NCBI RefSeq assembly: GCF_019203985.1
Contig: NZ_JAGSPD010000007.1
Location: forward strand, 124,001 to 188,000
Length of the DNA stretch: 64,000 bases
Direction: 5' to 3'
From: Winogradskyella luteola
Lineage (GTDB): Bacteria > Bacteroidota > Bacteroidia > Flavobacteriales > Flavobacteriaceae
The position numbers were made by a program, and so were the translations under genes. Below the pieces are notes generated by a model. That model did not search any database. It saw only the letters and a program-made list of their open reading frames with translations, and had not been told where the DNA came from. Of the stretch, positions 1-9,872 are shown piece by piece (positions within the stretch are counted from its first letter, which is position 1; each line of letters starts with the position of its first letter).

Positions 1-2041
1 AATCTATTCTACAGGTGTAGGTATGATACATAATATAACTGTATCTAAAGGTTACGAAAATTTTAATTTTAGGGTTAACCTTAACCACTCTTCACAAGAA
101 GGGCCATTAGATGGTCTGTTTGAGAGATCGGGTATTAACATGGCTTTTGTACACAGATTTTTAGACAACGATTTAAAATTAACATTAACGTCTAATCTTA
201 CATCTAGTGAATCTGATTTCGCTAATGATGGTGCCATAGGTTCAGCCGTTAGGTTTGATCCAACATTACCTGTGTTTGATGAGAATGGTGACTACACACA
301 ATATCCACTAAACCCTAATGCGCCAATCAATCCACTTTGGTTTTTAGATCCTGCCAACGATAACGACAGACAAACCGTTAAACGTGCCATTACAAACTTC
401 AATGTAGATTACAGATTTTGGTTCTTAAAAGACCTGCGCTTTAACTTAAATGCTGGTATCGATTACGCAGAGAATGATGGTCACAGATTTGAGGCAGCAA
501 GACCTAACATCGCAAATGGAGTACCTTTAAGTGAAGTGTCTTCTGGTCTTAATAGAAATACATTATTGGATTTCTATTTAAATTATAAAACTGATATTGA
601 ATCTATCAATACAAATATTGATATTACTGCTGGACATTCTTTTCAAGAATTTTATATTGAAGGTTTTTTTGATAGAACATCTAATGCAAGTATTAGTCAA
701 ACAGATATTAATAGAAATGCCCTTGAGTCTTATTTTGCCAGAGCAAGTTTTGATATTGCGGATAAATATTTAATATCTGCCAGTTACAGACGTGACGGTT
801 CTTCTAGGTTCAATGAAAATAATCGTTGGGGTAATTTCCCTGGGGTTTCTGTGGGATGGAAAATATCCAATGAAGCGTTCATGGAAGACTCTTTTTTCTC
901 TAACTTAAAACTTAGAGCAGGCTGGGGTGTTACAGGACAGCAAGAAATAGGTGAAAATTATGGCTTTTTAGGTATTTATACCCCATCTCGTAATGATGCA
1001 GCTAACATACAGTTTGGTTATCAACTATCCAATGGACAAATAGATTTATCTCAACCTATATTCTTACAAACACTTCGTCCAGAAGGATTTGATGAAAACA
1101 TTAAATGGGAGGAAACAGATCAGTATAATGTCGCTTTAGATTTCGGATTTTTCAATAATCGTTTAAATGGTACTATTGATGCTTACTACAGAGAAACAAA
1201 AGATTTATTATCTAGAATTCCTACGGCTGCAGGATCAAACTTAGAGGATCTTCTTATAACCAATGTTGGAGAGGTTACCAGTAGAGGTTTGGAATTATCG
1301 TTAAATGGTGTTATATTCCAGAAAGAAGATTTTGGATGGGATGCCAATGTTAATGTCTCGTTTCAAGAACAAGAGATTACGAGTTTAAGCTTAAATAATG
1401 ATCCAAACTATTTTGTTTTAACAGGTGGAATTTCTGGTGGTGTTGGTAACAATATCCAAATTTTAAGAGAAGGGTTTGATCCGACAACATTCTTTGTCTT
1501 TAGACAGGTTTATGATGATAATGGAAACCCAATTGAAGGGTCTTATGTAGATGTCAATGGTGACAACCAAATTACTGAAGCAGATAGACAACCTTATAAG
1601 AAAGCGACACCCGATGCCTTTATTGGTTTTACCAATAATTTTAGATACAAGAGTTTCGATTTAAACTTCACTTTTAGAGGAAGTTTTGGTAACTATGTAT
1701 ATAACAACAGTGCTTCTGCAAATGGTAACATTACCGCGGTAGTAAACCAAGCAGGTTATCAGGCCAATGCTCATTCTAGTTTCTTAGATACAGGATTTCA
1801 GAATCAAAATCTGTTTTCAGACTATTATATAGAGCGTGCTGATTTTGTAAGATTAGATAACATCTCTTTAGGTTATACTTTACCATTTGAAAAGATGACC
1901 TTAAGAGCATCTTTAACAGCAACAAATGTATTTGTCATCACAGAGTATGACGGCCTTGACCCTGAAATTGGTAATGGTATAGAAAATAATTTCTATCCAA
2001 GAACCAGAGATATTGTATTAGGGTTAAACTTTACATTTTAA
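1..2041 (+). CDS. susC: SusC/RagA-type TonB-dependent outer-membrane receptor, C-terminal part (5' end outside window)
   Basis: This is the C-terminal ~680 residues of a SusC-family outer-membrane transporter that imports oligosaccharides using TonB energy. The reading frame is open to base 2 without a stop, and SusC proteins are about 1000 residues, so the ATG at 23 is internal and the gene starts left of the window. The visible part is the beta-barrel: alternating aromatic strands, many Asn/Gly-rich loops, and the family ending PRTRDIVLGLNFTF with a terminal Phe for outer-membrane assembly. SusD follows 5 bases later, the obligatory SusC/SusD pair. The SusE/F genes and GH13 amylase downstream suggest starch or maltodextrin as substrate; that is an inference from context. 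Confidence 0.93.
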   Translation, partial: IYSTGVGMIHNITVSKGYENFNFRVNLNHSSQEGPLDGLFERSGINMAFVHRFLDNDLKLTLTSNLTSSESDFANDGAIGSAVRFDPTLPVFDENGDYTQYPLNPNAPINPLWFLDPANDNDRQTVKRAITNFNVDYRFWFLKDLRFNLNAGIDYAENDGHRFEAARPNIANGVPLSEVSSGLNRNTLLDFYLNYKTDIESINTNIDITAGHSFQEFYIEGFFDRTSNASISQTDINRNALESYFARASFDIADKYLISASYRRDGSSRFNENNRWGNFPGVSVGWKISNEAFMEDSFFSNLKLRAGWGVTGQQEIGENYGFLGIYTPSRNDAANIQFGYQLSNGQIDLSQPIFLQTLRPEGFDENIKWEETDQYNVALDFGFFNNRLNGTIDAYYRETKDLLSRIPTAAGSNLEDLLITNVGEVTSRGLELSLNGVIFQKEDFGWDANVNVSFQEQEITSLSLNNDPNYFVLTGGISGGVGNNIQILREGFDPTTFFVFRQVYDDNGNPIEGSYVDVNGDNQITEADRQPYKKATPDAFIGFTNNFRYKSFDLNFTFRGSFGNYVYNNSASANGNITAVVNQAGYQANAHSSFLDTGFQNQNLFSDYYIERADFVRLDNISLGYTLPFEKMTLRASLTATNVFVITEYDGLDPEIGNGIENNFYPRTRDIVLGLNFTF

Positions 2042-2046
2042 AAAAA

Positions 2047-3681
2047 ATGAAAATTAATTATATAAACAACAAAGCTATGATGTTAAGAACAATTAAAAGT
2101 ATCTTAATGGTATTCGCACTTGTATTTATGGTACAATCTTGCGAGGACCGTTTAGACCTTGAGCCAGAAGACGCGCGTCTTACTGCAGAAGCTGCTTTTG
2201 AAGACCCTGCTGCATATAAGCAATTTTTAGCGAAAATTTATGCTGGAATTTCTTTAAGTGGGCAAGAAGGCCCTGCAGGAGATCCCGATCTTCAAGGGTT
2301 AGATGAAGGATTTTCCAATTACTTAAGACTGTACTGGAAAATGCAAGAATTGACTACTGACGAAGCTCTTATTGCTTGGAATGATGGTACAATTCAAGAT
2401 TTACACAGCCAAGTATGGACTTCTGGTAATGAATTTATTAGAACTATGTACAGCCGTTTAATGTATCAAGTCGCCCTTTGTAACGAATTTTTACGCCAAA
2501 CTACAGATGCTAAGTTAGATAGTAGAGGTGTATCTTCAGAATTACGAGCTGAAATTGAAACTTATAAAGCAGAAACGCGATTTATGAGAGCATTAACGTA
2601 TTGGCATGCTATGGATTTATTTGCCAATCCCCCTTTTGTAACCGAAGATGACCCTATTGGTGCATTTCTTCCTCCTCAAATTCAAAGAGCTGATTTATTT
2701 GATTATATAGAAGCTGAATTATTGGATATTGAAAACGACATGGTTGCTCCACGTGCTAATGAATATGGTAGAGCCGATAGAGCTGCTTTATGGATGCTAT
2801 TATCCAAGCTTTACCTTAATGCTGAAGTCTACACTGGAACTTCACGATATGCGGATGTTGTTACTTACACTAGTAATATTATAGGTGCAGGTTACACGAT
2901 TCCTAATATTCCATATCCTAATTTGTTTTTAGCAGATAATAACTCTAATGGAGCTCAAGATGAAGTCATTTTCACTATTCCTTTTGATGGACAAAGAACA
3001 CAAGTATTTGGTGGTATGACATTTTTAACCCATGCACCAGTCGGTGGGACAATGGATCCAGTTGATTTTGGTATCAATGGTGGTTGGTTTGGTATTAGAA
3101 CTACACCAACCTTTGTAGAAAAATTCCCAGGGGAAGAAAACTCACTTGACGGCAGAGAATTGCTTTATACAGATGGGCAAAACAAAGACATTGCAGATGT
3201 TAGTACATTTACAGACGGGTTTGCAGTTGCTAAATATAGAAATGTAGATGTGAACGGTAACCCAGGTTCTGATGTTTCTGGAGATCATACAGATATTGAT
3301 TTTCCAATGTTTAGATTAGCAGATGCTTATTTAATGTATGCTGAGGCTGTTCTACGTGGTGGTGGCGGTTCTACAAGTACTGCAGTAGACTACATTAATG
3401 AGTTGAGAGAGCGTGCGTATGAAAATACTAGTGGTAATATTTCTGCGGGTGATCTTACTTTAGATTTTATTATAGACGAGCGCTCAAGAGAATTATACTG
3501 GGAAGCGCATAGAAGAACCGATCTTATAAGATTTAATCAGTTCTCAAGTAACGGTGTTTGGCAATGGAAAGGCAATGTACAACAAGGTACAACAACTGAA
3601 GCATTCAGAGATATTATGCCATTACCAGCAACGGATTTAGGTATCAACACCAACTTAGAACAAAATCCTGGTTATAACTAA
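2047..3681 (+). CDS. susD: SusD/RagB family glycan-binding surface lipoprotein
   Basis: SusD-family lipoprotein that caps the SusC barrel and presents glycans to it. The N-terminus has a hydrophobic signal segment ending in a lipobox (VQSC, Cys at about residue 32), followed by the start of the mature protein (CEDRLDLEP). SusD signature regions are visible near the C-terminus: ADAYLMYAEA, the YINELRERAY helix and the DERSRELYWEAHRRTDLIRF block. The listed ATG at 2047 gives a charged extension before the signal peptide; the ATG pair at 2077/2080 gives a more typical lipoprotein start and may be the real one. It sits directly after susC in the same operon. Confidence 0.93.
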   Translation: MKINYINNKAMMLRTIKSILMVFALVFMVQSCEDRLDLEPEDARLTAEAAFEDPAAYKQFLAKIYAGISLSGQEGPAGDPDLQGLDEGFSNYLRLYWKMQELTTDEALIAWNDGTIQDLHSQVWTSGNEFIRTMYSRLMYQVALCNEFLRQTTDAKLDSRGVSSELRAEIETYKAETRFMRALTYWHAMDLFANPPFVTEDDPIGAFLPPQIQRADLFDYIEAELLDIENDMVAPRANEYGRADRAALWMLLSKLYLNAEVYTGTSRYADVVTYTSNIIGAGYTIPNIPYPNLFLADNNSNGAQDEVIFTIPFDGQRTQVFGGMTFLTHAPVGGTMDPVDFGINGGWFGIRTTPTFVEKFPGEENSLDGRELLYTDGQNKDIADVSTFTDGFAVAKYRNVDVNGNPGSDVSGDHTDIDFPMFRLADAYLMYAEAVLRGGGGSTSTAVDYINELRERAYENTSGNISAGDLTLDFIIDERSRELYWEAHRRTDLIRFNQFSSNGVWQWKGNVQQGTTTEAFRDIMPLPATDLGINTNLEQNPGYN

Positions 3682-3690
3682 AATTAAATT

Positions 3691-4851
3691 ATGAACAAAA
3701 TGAAATTAATAAAAGTATTACCATTAGCATTATTGTTGGTGTTCTTTATGGCAGGTTGCGAAAAAGAAGATTCTGATTTCGTAGCTTCCAACAGTACTCC
3801 CATAGTGCTTGAAGAACTATCAATTTCTGATATAGTAATCGATGGTTCAAACCCAAATAATCCCGCAGTAACCTTTAATTGGGATAATGCAGACTTTTCT
3901 GAAGCTGTAGTAGAAAATTACTCGGTTGAGTTTTCATCTGACCAAGCTTTTACAAGCCCTGTTGAAGGCACAAGTACAGCTGGTACAAGCTCTGCAACTA
4001 TGTCTATGAGTGCCTTAAACTCAACGGCTGACAATATAGGACTTGACCCATTAGTATCAGGTACAGCATATGTTCGTGTTGTTGGATCATTAGGTACCCA
4101 AAATGAGCTACCTGTAGTCTCAAACATTATTAGTTTTAATGTTACTCCTTTCTTTAACTACACATTTAACGACTTTTATCTAGTTGGTAATGGACTTGAT
4201 ATTGATGGTAATGGAATTTGGAACGATGACGACTGGAATAACAATAGCATTAATCCCCCTTTGTTTAGAGATCCAGTTGATAGTGATTTCTATACTTTTA
4301 CAGCTTACTTTTCAAAAGGTAGTGGTGGCTTCGATAATGGGCGGTTTAAAGTATTAGAAAGCCGTGGAATGTGGCAACCTCAATGGGGAGTGATACCAGA
4401 ACAAGGATCAGATACTATTGAAACTTCAGGTACTATTGCAGGTAACCCTACTACTCAGGATAGTGATCCAGGTAGATTCGGAGTTCCCTCTGATGGTTTC
4501 TACACTTTTACAATAGATTTTGATGCTATGACTTATACTATGAATCCTTATGATGCAAGTGGTGCGAGCGACTTTACGAGCATGACGCTTCAGGGTTCTG
4601 CACTTTCTACCAGCGTAAGCATGCAGCAGTCTACTTTTGACTCACATCTATGGTATATTAGTAGTGTTTCGCTATTACCAGGCGATCTTCAATTTGAAAC
4701 TAATACAGGTTCAACTTGGGGAGGTACAACAGAATTTTCTGGTCTGGCAACCGAGGGGTCAAATAACATTCCTGTTATAGTAGGTGATGATTACGAAGTT
4801 TGGTTTAGCGACCTTACCGGTGACTACATCATGATTCCATTAAATCTCTAA
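3691..4851 (+). CDS. SusE/SusF-type starch-binding outer-membrane lipoprotein
   Basis: A 386-residue lipoprotein with a signal peptide and lipobox (FFMAGC) followed by an acidic start typical of surface-exported Bacteroidetes lipoproteins (CEKEDSDF). An N-terminal Ig-like segment (PAVTFNWDNADF, SVEFSSDQAF) is followed by two domains with the SusE/SusF pattern: DFYLVGNGLDIDGNGIWN, FKVLESRGMWQPQWG and a final WYISSVSLLPGDLQFE section. The Trp-rich loops resemble the glycan-binding platforms of that family. It lies nine bases after susD and shares architecture with the next gene, so the pair probably arose by duplication. It is presumed to hold alpha-glucan at the cell surface. Confidence 0.87.
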   Translation: MNKMKLIKVLPLALLLVFFMAGCEKEDSDFVASNSTPIVLEELSISDIVIDGSNPNNPAVTFNWDNADFSEAVVENYSVEFSSDQAFTSPVEGTSTAGTSSATMSMSALNSTADNIGLDPLVSGTAYVRVVGSLGTQNELPVVSNIISFNVTPFFNYTFNDFYLVGNGLDIDGNGIWNDDDWNNNSINPPLFRDPVDSDFYTFTAYFSKGSGGFDNGRFKVLESRGMWQPQWGVIPEQGSDTIETSGTIAGNPTTQDSDPGRFGVPSDGFYTFTIDFDAMTYTMNPYDASGASDFTSMTLQGSALSTSVSMQQSTFDSHLWYISSVSLLPGDLQFETNTGSTWGGTTEFSGLATEGSNNIPVIVGDDYEVWFSDLTGDYIMIPLNL

Positions 4852-4861
4852 AAAAATAATT

Positions 4862-6313
4862 ATGAAAAATAACATCTATAAATTTTTAGGACTTTTCTTC
4901 ATCATTGCAGTTGCTTTTACTGCTTGTGAAGAAGATGATTCCGTTAATATTACGGAGCCTGATCCAGCACTTATGCTAGATTCACCAACATCGTCAAATG
5001 TTGTTTTAAATTTTGGCTTACCAGATAATCCTGCATTGACCGTTACATGGACCGATGAAGTTACAGGAAGTAGTTCATATGATATTCAGATGGATATTGT
5101 AGAGGATTTTAATAACCCTTCTACTGTGGGGACTTCTTCAACTAATTCATTTGCTTTATCTACATCAGAATTAAATGCTATTCTAAATTCTTTAACTACC
5201 AGTTCATTAGAAAATGTACCACTTTTTGTTAGAGTTAGTGCTGGTGGTACTTTAAGTAACGTTATAGAGTTTTCTGTAACTGCATATCCTGTTGACGGTG
5301 CGGAAATAACAAATCCTTCTGCAAATGATAGTTTTCTATTGTCTTCATCTACCGTAGATGATACAGCAATAACTATAGATTGGGAAGATACTAATACAAC
5401 TTCTACAACGCATGAGGTACAATTAGCAATTTCCGGAACGGACTTCGCAAACCCAGTACCATTAGGAAGTGTAACTGATGAAAGTAGTTTTTCTGCTACT
5501 CATGGTGATTTAAATGCTGTAGTACTAAGCTTAGGTGCACAGGCAGACAATGCTAACGATATAGATATCAAAATTGTTTCAACTAGCGTTAATACTTCAG
5601 GAGCGACAGACACTCGCACTTCTGAATCTGTTACAGTTTCAATTACACCTTATTCAGCAGCTTTTCCAAATTTATACTTAGTTGGAGATGCCACTACTCC
5701 TGGGTGGAATAACAACAATAATAATACTGTTGTTTTTAGAAATCAAGATGCTGCAAATAATTACGTTTATACAGGGTATTTTAATGTAGGGGCATTTAAG
5801 TTACTAGAAACGCCTGGCCAATGGCAACCTCAGTGGGGAACTAATGATGGTTCTACTTTAGCAGTAAACCCTGGAGGAGGATCTGACCCTGGAACATTCA
5901 ATGTGGCAACAGCTGGTTATTATACCTATAATTTTACAACAGTAGGGGAAGGAGGTAGTTTCACAGTTACGTCTTATGATGCAACGAGTGATCCAATATA
6001 CGGATCTATTGCTATTATAGGTACTGCTACACCAAATGGTTGGGATGATACAAACGATACCAATTTAATTCAAGATTCTAATAACCCACATTTATGGTAC
6101 TTGAACAATGTAGAATTAACCAATGGTGGTGAAATGCTTATAAGAGCTGACGATCAATGGAATAACGTTTGGAGATATACTGGCTCTGATGAACTCTACG
6201 GACAAGCCAACTTAGCTGGAAGTGGTGATAATTTCCCTTTTAATGCACCGACCGGTTTCTATGATATTTGGTTCAATGACTTAGATGGTAGCTATGTTAT
6301 TATTCCTAATTAA
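4862..6313 (+). CDS. second SusE/SusF-type starch-binding lipoprotein
   Basis: A 483-residue paralogue of the preceding gene. It has a signal peptide with lipobox (FTAC) and acidic residues directly after the Cys. Two Ig-like units (VTWTDEVTGSSSYDIQMD and ITIDWEDTNTTSTTHEVQLA) precede the SusE/F glycan-binding repeats (NLYLVGDATTPGWNNNNN, FKLLETPGQWQPQWG, and a second IIGTATPNGWDD ... LWYLNNVELTNG unit). The extra Ig-like unit accounts for most of its greater length. It closes the susCDEF-like group and is followed by a strong terminator at 6331, so the amylase gene further on probably has some transcription of its own. Confidence 0.87.
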   Translation: MKNNIYKFLGLFFIIAVAFTACEEDDSVNITEPDPALMLDSPTSSNVVLNFGLPDNPALTVTWTDEVTGSSSYDIQMDIVEDFNNPSTVGTSSTNSFALSTSELNAILNSLTTSSLENVPLFVRVSAGGTLSNVIEFSVTAYPVDGAEITNPSANDSFLLSSSTVDDTAITIDWEDTNTTSTTHEVQLAISGTDFANPVPLGSVTDESSFSATHGDLNAVVLSLGAQADNANDIDIKIVSTSVNTSGATDTRTSESVTVSITPYSAAFPNLYLVGDATTPGWNNNNNNTVVFRNQDAANNYVYTGYFNVGAFKLLETPGQWQPQWGTNDGSTLAVNPGGGSDPGTFNVATAGYYTYNFTTVGEGGSFTVTSYDATSDPIYGSIAIIGTATPNGWDDTNDTNLIQDSNNPHLWYLNNVELTNGGEMLIRADDQWNNVWRYTGSDELYGQANLAGSGDNFPFNAPTGFYDIWFNDLDGSYVIIPN

Positions 6314-6330
6314 TTAATATCATTTTTTTT

Positions 6331-6364
6331 AAAAGGGCTGTTTTAATCGACAGCCCTTTTTATT
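6331..6364 (+). terminator. rho-independent terminator after the susCDEF-like genes
   Basis: A perfect 10-bp stem, AAAAGGGCTG (6331-6340) pairing with CAGCCCTTTT (6351-6360), with a 10-base loop and a T-rich tail. It lies 17 bases after the stop of the second SusE/F gene. Confidence 0.9.
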
Positions 6365-6383
6365 AATTTTTAAAAAAATAACT

Positions 6384-9260
6384 ATGAAGAAAACTTTATT
6401 AATTAGCTGTTTATTTATTGCTGGCCTTATTTACGGTCAACAACAAACTGTGACCTATAGCATATTTCCTTCTTCTTTTGAAGATACTGATAACATTACC
6501 ATAACTTTTGACGGAACAAGTATAAATGAGGGTTTATGGGGAGTTACAAATAATCAATTATATCTTTGGTCATGGTCTTTTGATATAAATGACACCAACG
6601 AACAAGATTGTCCAACAAATGGTGCTTGGACCAATTCTAGTGAGGACAATGTACTTACTTACAACAGTGGTACAGACAATTACTCTATTAGTTTTGTCCC
6701 AACAACGTTTTACCAGAGAACGGGTGTAGGCCGTATAGGTTTTTTGATTAAAGCAAAAGATGGCACTGGCGATAAAAAGAGTCAGGATATTTTAGTCGAA
6801 GTTGGTTCATTTCAAGTCACCTTAAATTCACCAACTGAAAATGAAGCCCAAATTGTGACTTCAGGCTCAAACCTTTCCATCTCTGCAACGAACACAAATG
6901 GCGATGCCAATTATGTACTTTCGTCGAATGGTCTAGTTATTGATACTCAGAATAGTATATCTAATTATAGCTATGATGTTAATAACATTACATCAAATCA
7001 ATTTTTTAGTCTGGATGTCACACAAAATGGCAATACTATTACCAAATCATTCTCAGCAGTTGTAAATCCTGGCAGTAATGAAGCAGCAATACCTTCAGGA
7101 CTTAGTGATGGCATTAATTATAATTCTGGTGACCCAACGAGTGTAACCCTTGTTTTAGATGCGCCACTGAAAGATTTTATTTATGTAGCCGGAAGTTTCA
7201 ACAATTGGCAGCCTACATCAGCTTACGCAATGAAAAAAGACCCAGGCTCTACAAAATTCTGGTTGGAACTAACAGGTTTAACATCTGGGCAAATTGAAAC
7301 TTATCAATATTGGGTTTTAGATGAAACACCAATTGCAAATTCTCCAACATTAGTTAAAACTGCAGATCCGTTTTCTACTTTGGTTTTGTCTCCTTTTGAT
7401 GATTCGGGCGTTCCTGCATCTTCTTTTCCAAACCTTCCTGCATATCCAAGTGGTCAGGAACGTGAGGTAACAGTATTGCAAACAGGTCAAACACCTTACA
7501 ATTGGCAGGTCACAAATTTTAACAAACCAAATAAAGAAGACCTCATTATTTATGAAGTTTTAATAAGAGATTTTGATGCCAACAGAAACTATCAAGATTT
7601 AATAAATCGCATGGATTATTTTAAAAATCTGAACATCAATGCTATTCAATTGATGCCAATTATGGAATATGATGGCAATGAGAGTTGGGGCTACAATACT
7701 GGATTCCATATGGCTTTAGATAAGTATTATGGTACACCAGATAAATTTAAGGAATTTGTGGATTTGTGTCATCAAAATGGTATTGCAGTAATATTGGATA
7801 TCGCACTTAATCATGCCACTGGTCGTAATCCTTTGGTACGCATGTGGATGGACGATGCCGATGGAGATGGTTGGGGCGGACCAAGTTCAGAAAGCCCTTA
7901 TTTCAATACTGTACCTCAACATAACTATAATGTTTTCAATGATTTTAATCATCAGAGCACTTTAACTCAAGATTATACCAAGAGAGTGGTACGTCAATGG
8001 ATAGAAGAATATAAAATTGATGGATTTCGTTGGGATTTAACCAAGGGGTTCACCCAAAATTGTGGCCCTGGTTCAGCAGCAAACTGTACAGATACATATC
8101 AGCAAGATCGTATAGATGTCCTTAGGTCTTATGCCGATTATTCTTGGGCATTGGATGATACACATTATGTAATTTTTGAACATTTAGGACAAGATGGTGA
8201 AGAGCAACAATGGGCAAATTATCGTCTTAATGAATCTGTTCCTAAAGGTATCATGATGTGGGGTAAAATGACCAGTGAATATACAGACTTAGCCCAAGGC
8301 TTTGGTGCAAGTATTAATCGTATGGGACATCAAAGTCGTGGATTTACAGAACCGCGTTTAGTTGGCTATCCTGAAAGCCATGATGAAGAGCGTGTAATGT
8401 ACGAAGCCGTTACCTTTGGAAATAATTCAAATCCATCGCACAATGTAAGAGACTTAAATACTGCACTCTCAAGAATGTCTGCAATAGGTGCCGTATCGAC
8501 AATGATACCTGGACCTAAAATGATTTGGCATTTCGCCGATTTAGGAATGGATGATTCAATCTGGACTTGTTCTGATGGTGTTACTGTTCAAATAGGTGAT
8601 GATGGTTGTAAACTGGCAACAAAACCACAACCCCAATGGGCAAACAATTGGCTTTCGGATGCATTAAGAAGCCAGATTTACGAAGATTGGTCCAAGCTAC
8701 ATACATTAAAAGTTGAAGAACCTGTTTTTGAAGGTGATTACAGTATCACTACCAGTAATGGAAACCTTACACAAAGGATAGATATTTTTGATACCTCAAT
8801 TCCGACTTCACAGTTGAGAAATGTGATTATTTATGCAAATTTTGATGTTAACACTAGAAGCATAAATACAGATTTTCCTAACGGTGTTACTTCTACTTGG
8901 TACGACCTTATGGATCCGACAGGAAATACAACAGTGAGTGATATATCGCTTTCAATAACCATACCTGCTGGTCAGTTTAGAATCTTAGGAAATCAGCCTT
9001 CAGATGTTTTGAGTATAGATGATAAAGAATTATTTGCTTTTACTATATACCCAAACCCATCTAGGTCAGCATTTAGTGTTAATACAAATGTCTCAGATAT
9101 TGAAATCTATGACTTAACAGGAAAAATGGTAAAATCTTTTAATGGCGATTTTACAAGAACAGATACGTTTGATATTTCTAATCTTAATACTGGAATGTAT
9201 ATAGTAAGAGTAGAAAATGGCAATAAACAAACCATGACAACCAAGTTAGTCAAGCTCTAA
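6384..9260 (+). CDS. secreted GH13 alpha-amylase with type IX secretion sorting domain
   Basis: A 958-residue extracellular glycoside hydrolase acting on alpha-1,4-glucans. A signal peptide (ending near YGQQ) is followed by a beta-rich region resembling the N-terminal module of SusE-associated amylases (about residues 20-230). A CBM48-like/E-set module follows (YVAGSFNNWQP, about 265-330), then the GH13 barrel. The four GH13 regions are seen: DIALNHA; FRWD with nucleophile Asp551; FEH with acid/base Glu599; and ESHDEE with Asp667. The last ~80 residues (FTIYPNPSRSAFSV ... TTKLVKL) are a type A sorting domain recognised by the type IX secretion system. The enzyme is therefore expected at the cell surface or outside, feeding the upstream SusC/D complex. 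Confidence 0.94.
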   Translation: MKKTLLISCLFIAGLIYGQQQTVTYSIFPSSFEDTDNITITFDGTSINEGLWGVTNNQLYLWSWSFDINDTNEQDCPTNGAWTNSSEDNVLTYNSGTDNYSISFVPTTFYQRTGVGRIGFLIKAKDGTGDKKSQDILVEVGSFQVTLNSPTENEAQIVTSGSNLSISATNTNGDANYVLSSNGLVIDTQNSISNYSYDVNNITSNQFFSLDVTQNGNTITKSFSAVVNPGSNEAAIPSGLSDGINYNSGDPTSVTLVLDAPLKDFIYVAGSFNNWQPTSAYAMKKDPGSTKFWLELTGLTSGQIETYQYWVLDETPIANSPTLVKTADPFSTLVLSPFDDSGVPASSFPNLPAYPSGQEREVTVLQTGQTPYNWQVTNFNKPNKEDLIIYEVLIRDFDANRNYQDLINRMDYFKNLNINAIQLMPIMEYDGNESWGYNTGFHMALDKYYGTPDKFKEFVDLCHQNGIAVILDIALNHATGRNPLVRMWMDDADGDGWGGPSSESPYFNTVPQHNYNVFNDFNHQSTLTQDYTKRVVRQWIEEYKIDGFRWDLTKGFTQNCGPGSAANCTDTYQQDRIDVLRSYADYSWALDDTHYVIFEHLGQDGEEQQWANYRLNESVPKGIMMWGKMTSEYTDLAQGFGASINRMGHQSRGFTEPRLVGYPESHDEERVMYEAVTFGNNSNPSHNVRDLNTALSRMSAIGAVSTMIPGPKMIWHFADLGMDDSIWTCSDGVTVQIGDDGCKLATKPQPQWANNWLSDALRSQIYEDWSKLHTLKVEEPVFEGDYSITTSNGNLTQRIDIFDTSIPTSQLRNVIIYANFDVNTRSINTDFPNGVTSTWYDLMDPTGNTTVSDISLSITIPAGQFRILGNQPSDVLSIDDKELFAFTIYPNPSRSAFSVNTNVSDIEIYDLTGKMVKSFNGDFTRTDTFDISNLNTGMYIVRVENGNKQTMTTKLVKL

Positions 9261-9280
9261 TTATTAAGTGTTATTTGAGC

Positions 9281-9314
9281 AAAAAAGGGCTTCTCGACGA
9301 GAAGCTCTTTTTTT
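9281..9314 (+). terminator. rho-independent terminator after the amylase gene
   Basis: Stem AGGGCTTCTC / GAGAAGCTCT (one G-U pair) with a 3-base loop, preceded by an A-run and followed by a run of eight or more T. It lies 21 bases beyond the amylase stop codon. Confidence 0.88.
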
Positions 9315-9344
9315 TATTGCTTTTAAATATCAATCCTATTCTCA

Positions 9345-9840
9345 ATGAAATATTTTGTGTTTACTTTGTTTGTATCATTATTCATATCTGTCAATGCGTA
9401 GCAAATAGAAAAACACCTTTGGAAAAATCGTGTAATACTTGTTATTTCAGAAAATAAAAAATCTGATTTATTAATGTTCCTGTTAGAATTACTTGATAAA
9501 CCTAAAGAAATAAAAGAGCAAAAGCTTATCATCTATCAATTACATCCAAAAAAGTACAAGATCGTGAACGCAAAATGGAAATGGCTGGATTGATGGTTCT
9601 AAAATACATCAAAAACACAATCCAAATGACCACGAGTTTAAAGTTGTTTTAATTGGATTAGATGGTGGAATGAAACTTAGTCAAAATAATATCTTGACTG
9701 CTGAAAATTTATTTTCAAAAATTGATAGTATGCCTTTGCGCAATAGGGAGATAAAAACAGCCATAAATAAAAATCTTTTATATCTAAGGAAATTAAGTAT
9801 TATGCACACTTTGTTGTGTTTTATGATTACAGCATTATGA
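9345..9840 (+). pseudogene. broken DUF4174-family secreted protein gene
   Basis: Not one open frame, but the conceptual translation is clear. From ATG 9345 it reads a signal peptide (MKYFVFTLFVSLFISVNA), then a TAG at 9399. The same frame continues QIEKHLWKNRVILVISE and on through KLIIYQLHPKKYKIV. A one-base frame shift near 9581-9590 (the first frame meets TGA at 9591) is followed in the next frame by the DUF4174 core: FKVVLIGLDGGMKLS, then LFSKIDSMPLRNREIK. DUF4174 proteins are small periplasmic or secreted proteins of unknown function with a thioredoxin-like layout. Two lesions make it a pseudogene. A base-calling error at either site cannot be excluded from sequence alone, but the neighbouring genes are also broken. 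Confidence 0.75.
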
Positions 9841-9872
9841 TTTTTTGACCATTAAGTTTAGACTTAATCCTA

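Noticed and set aside
9275-9457. 60-codon plus-strand frame after the amylase
   Set aside because: It overlaps the amylase terminator and runs out of frame with the DUF4174 pseudogene, whose conceptual translation explains the region better.
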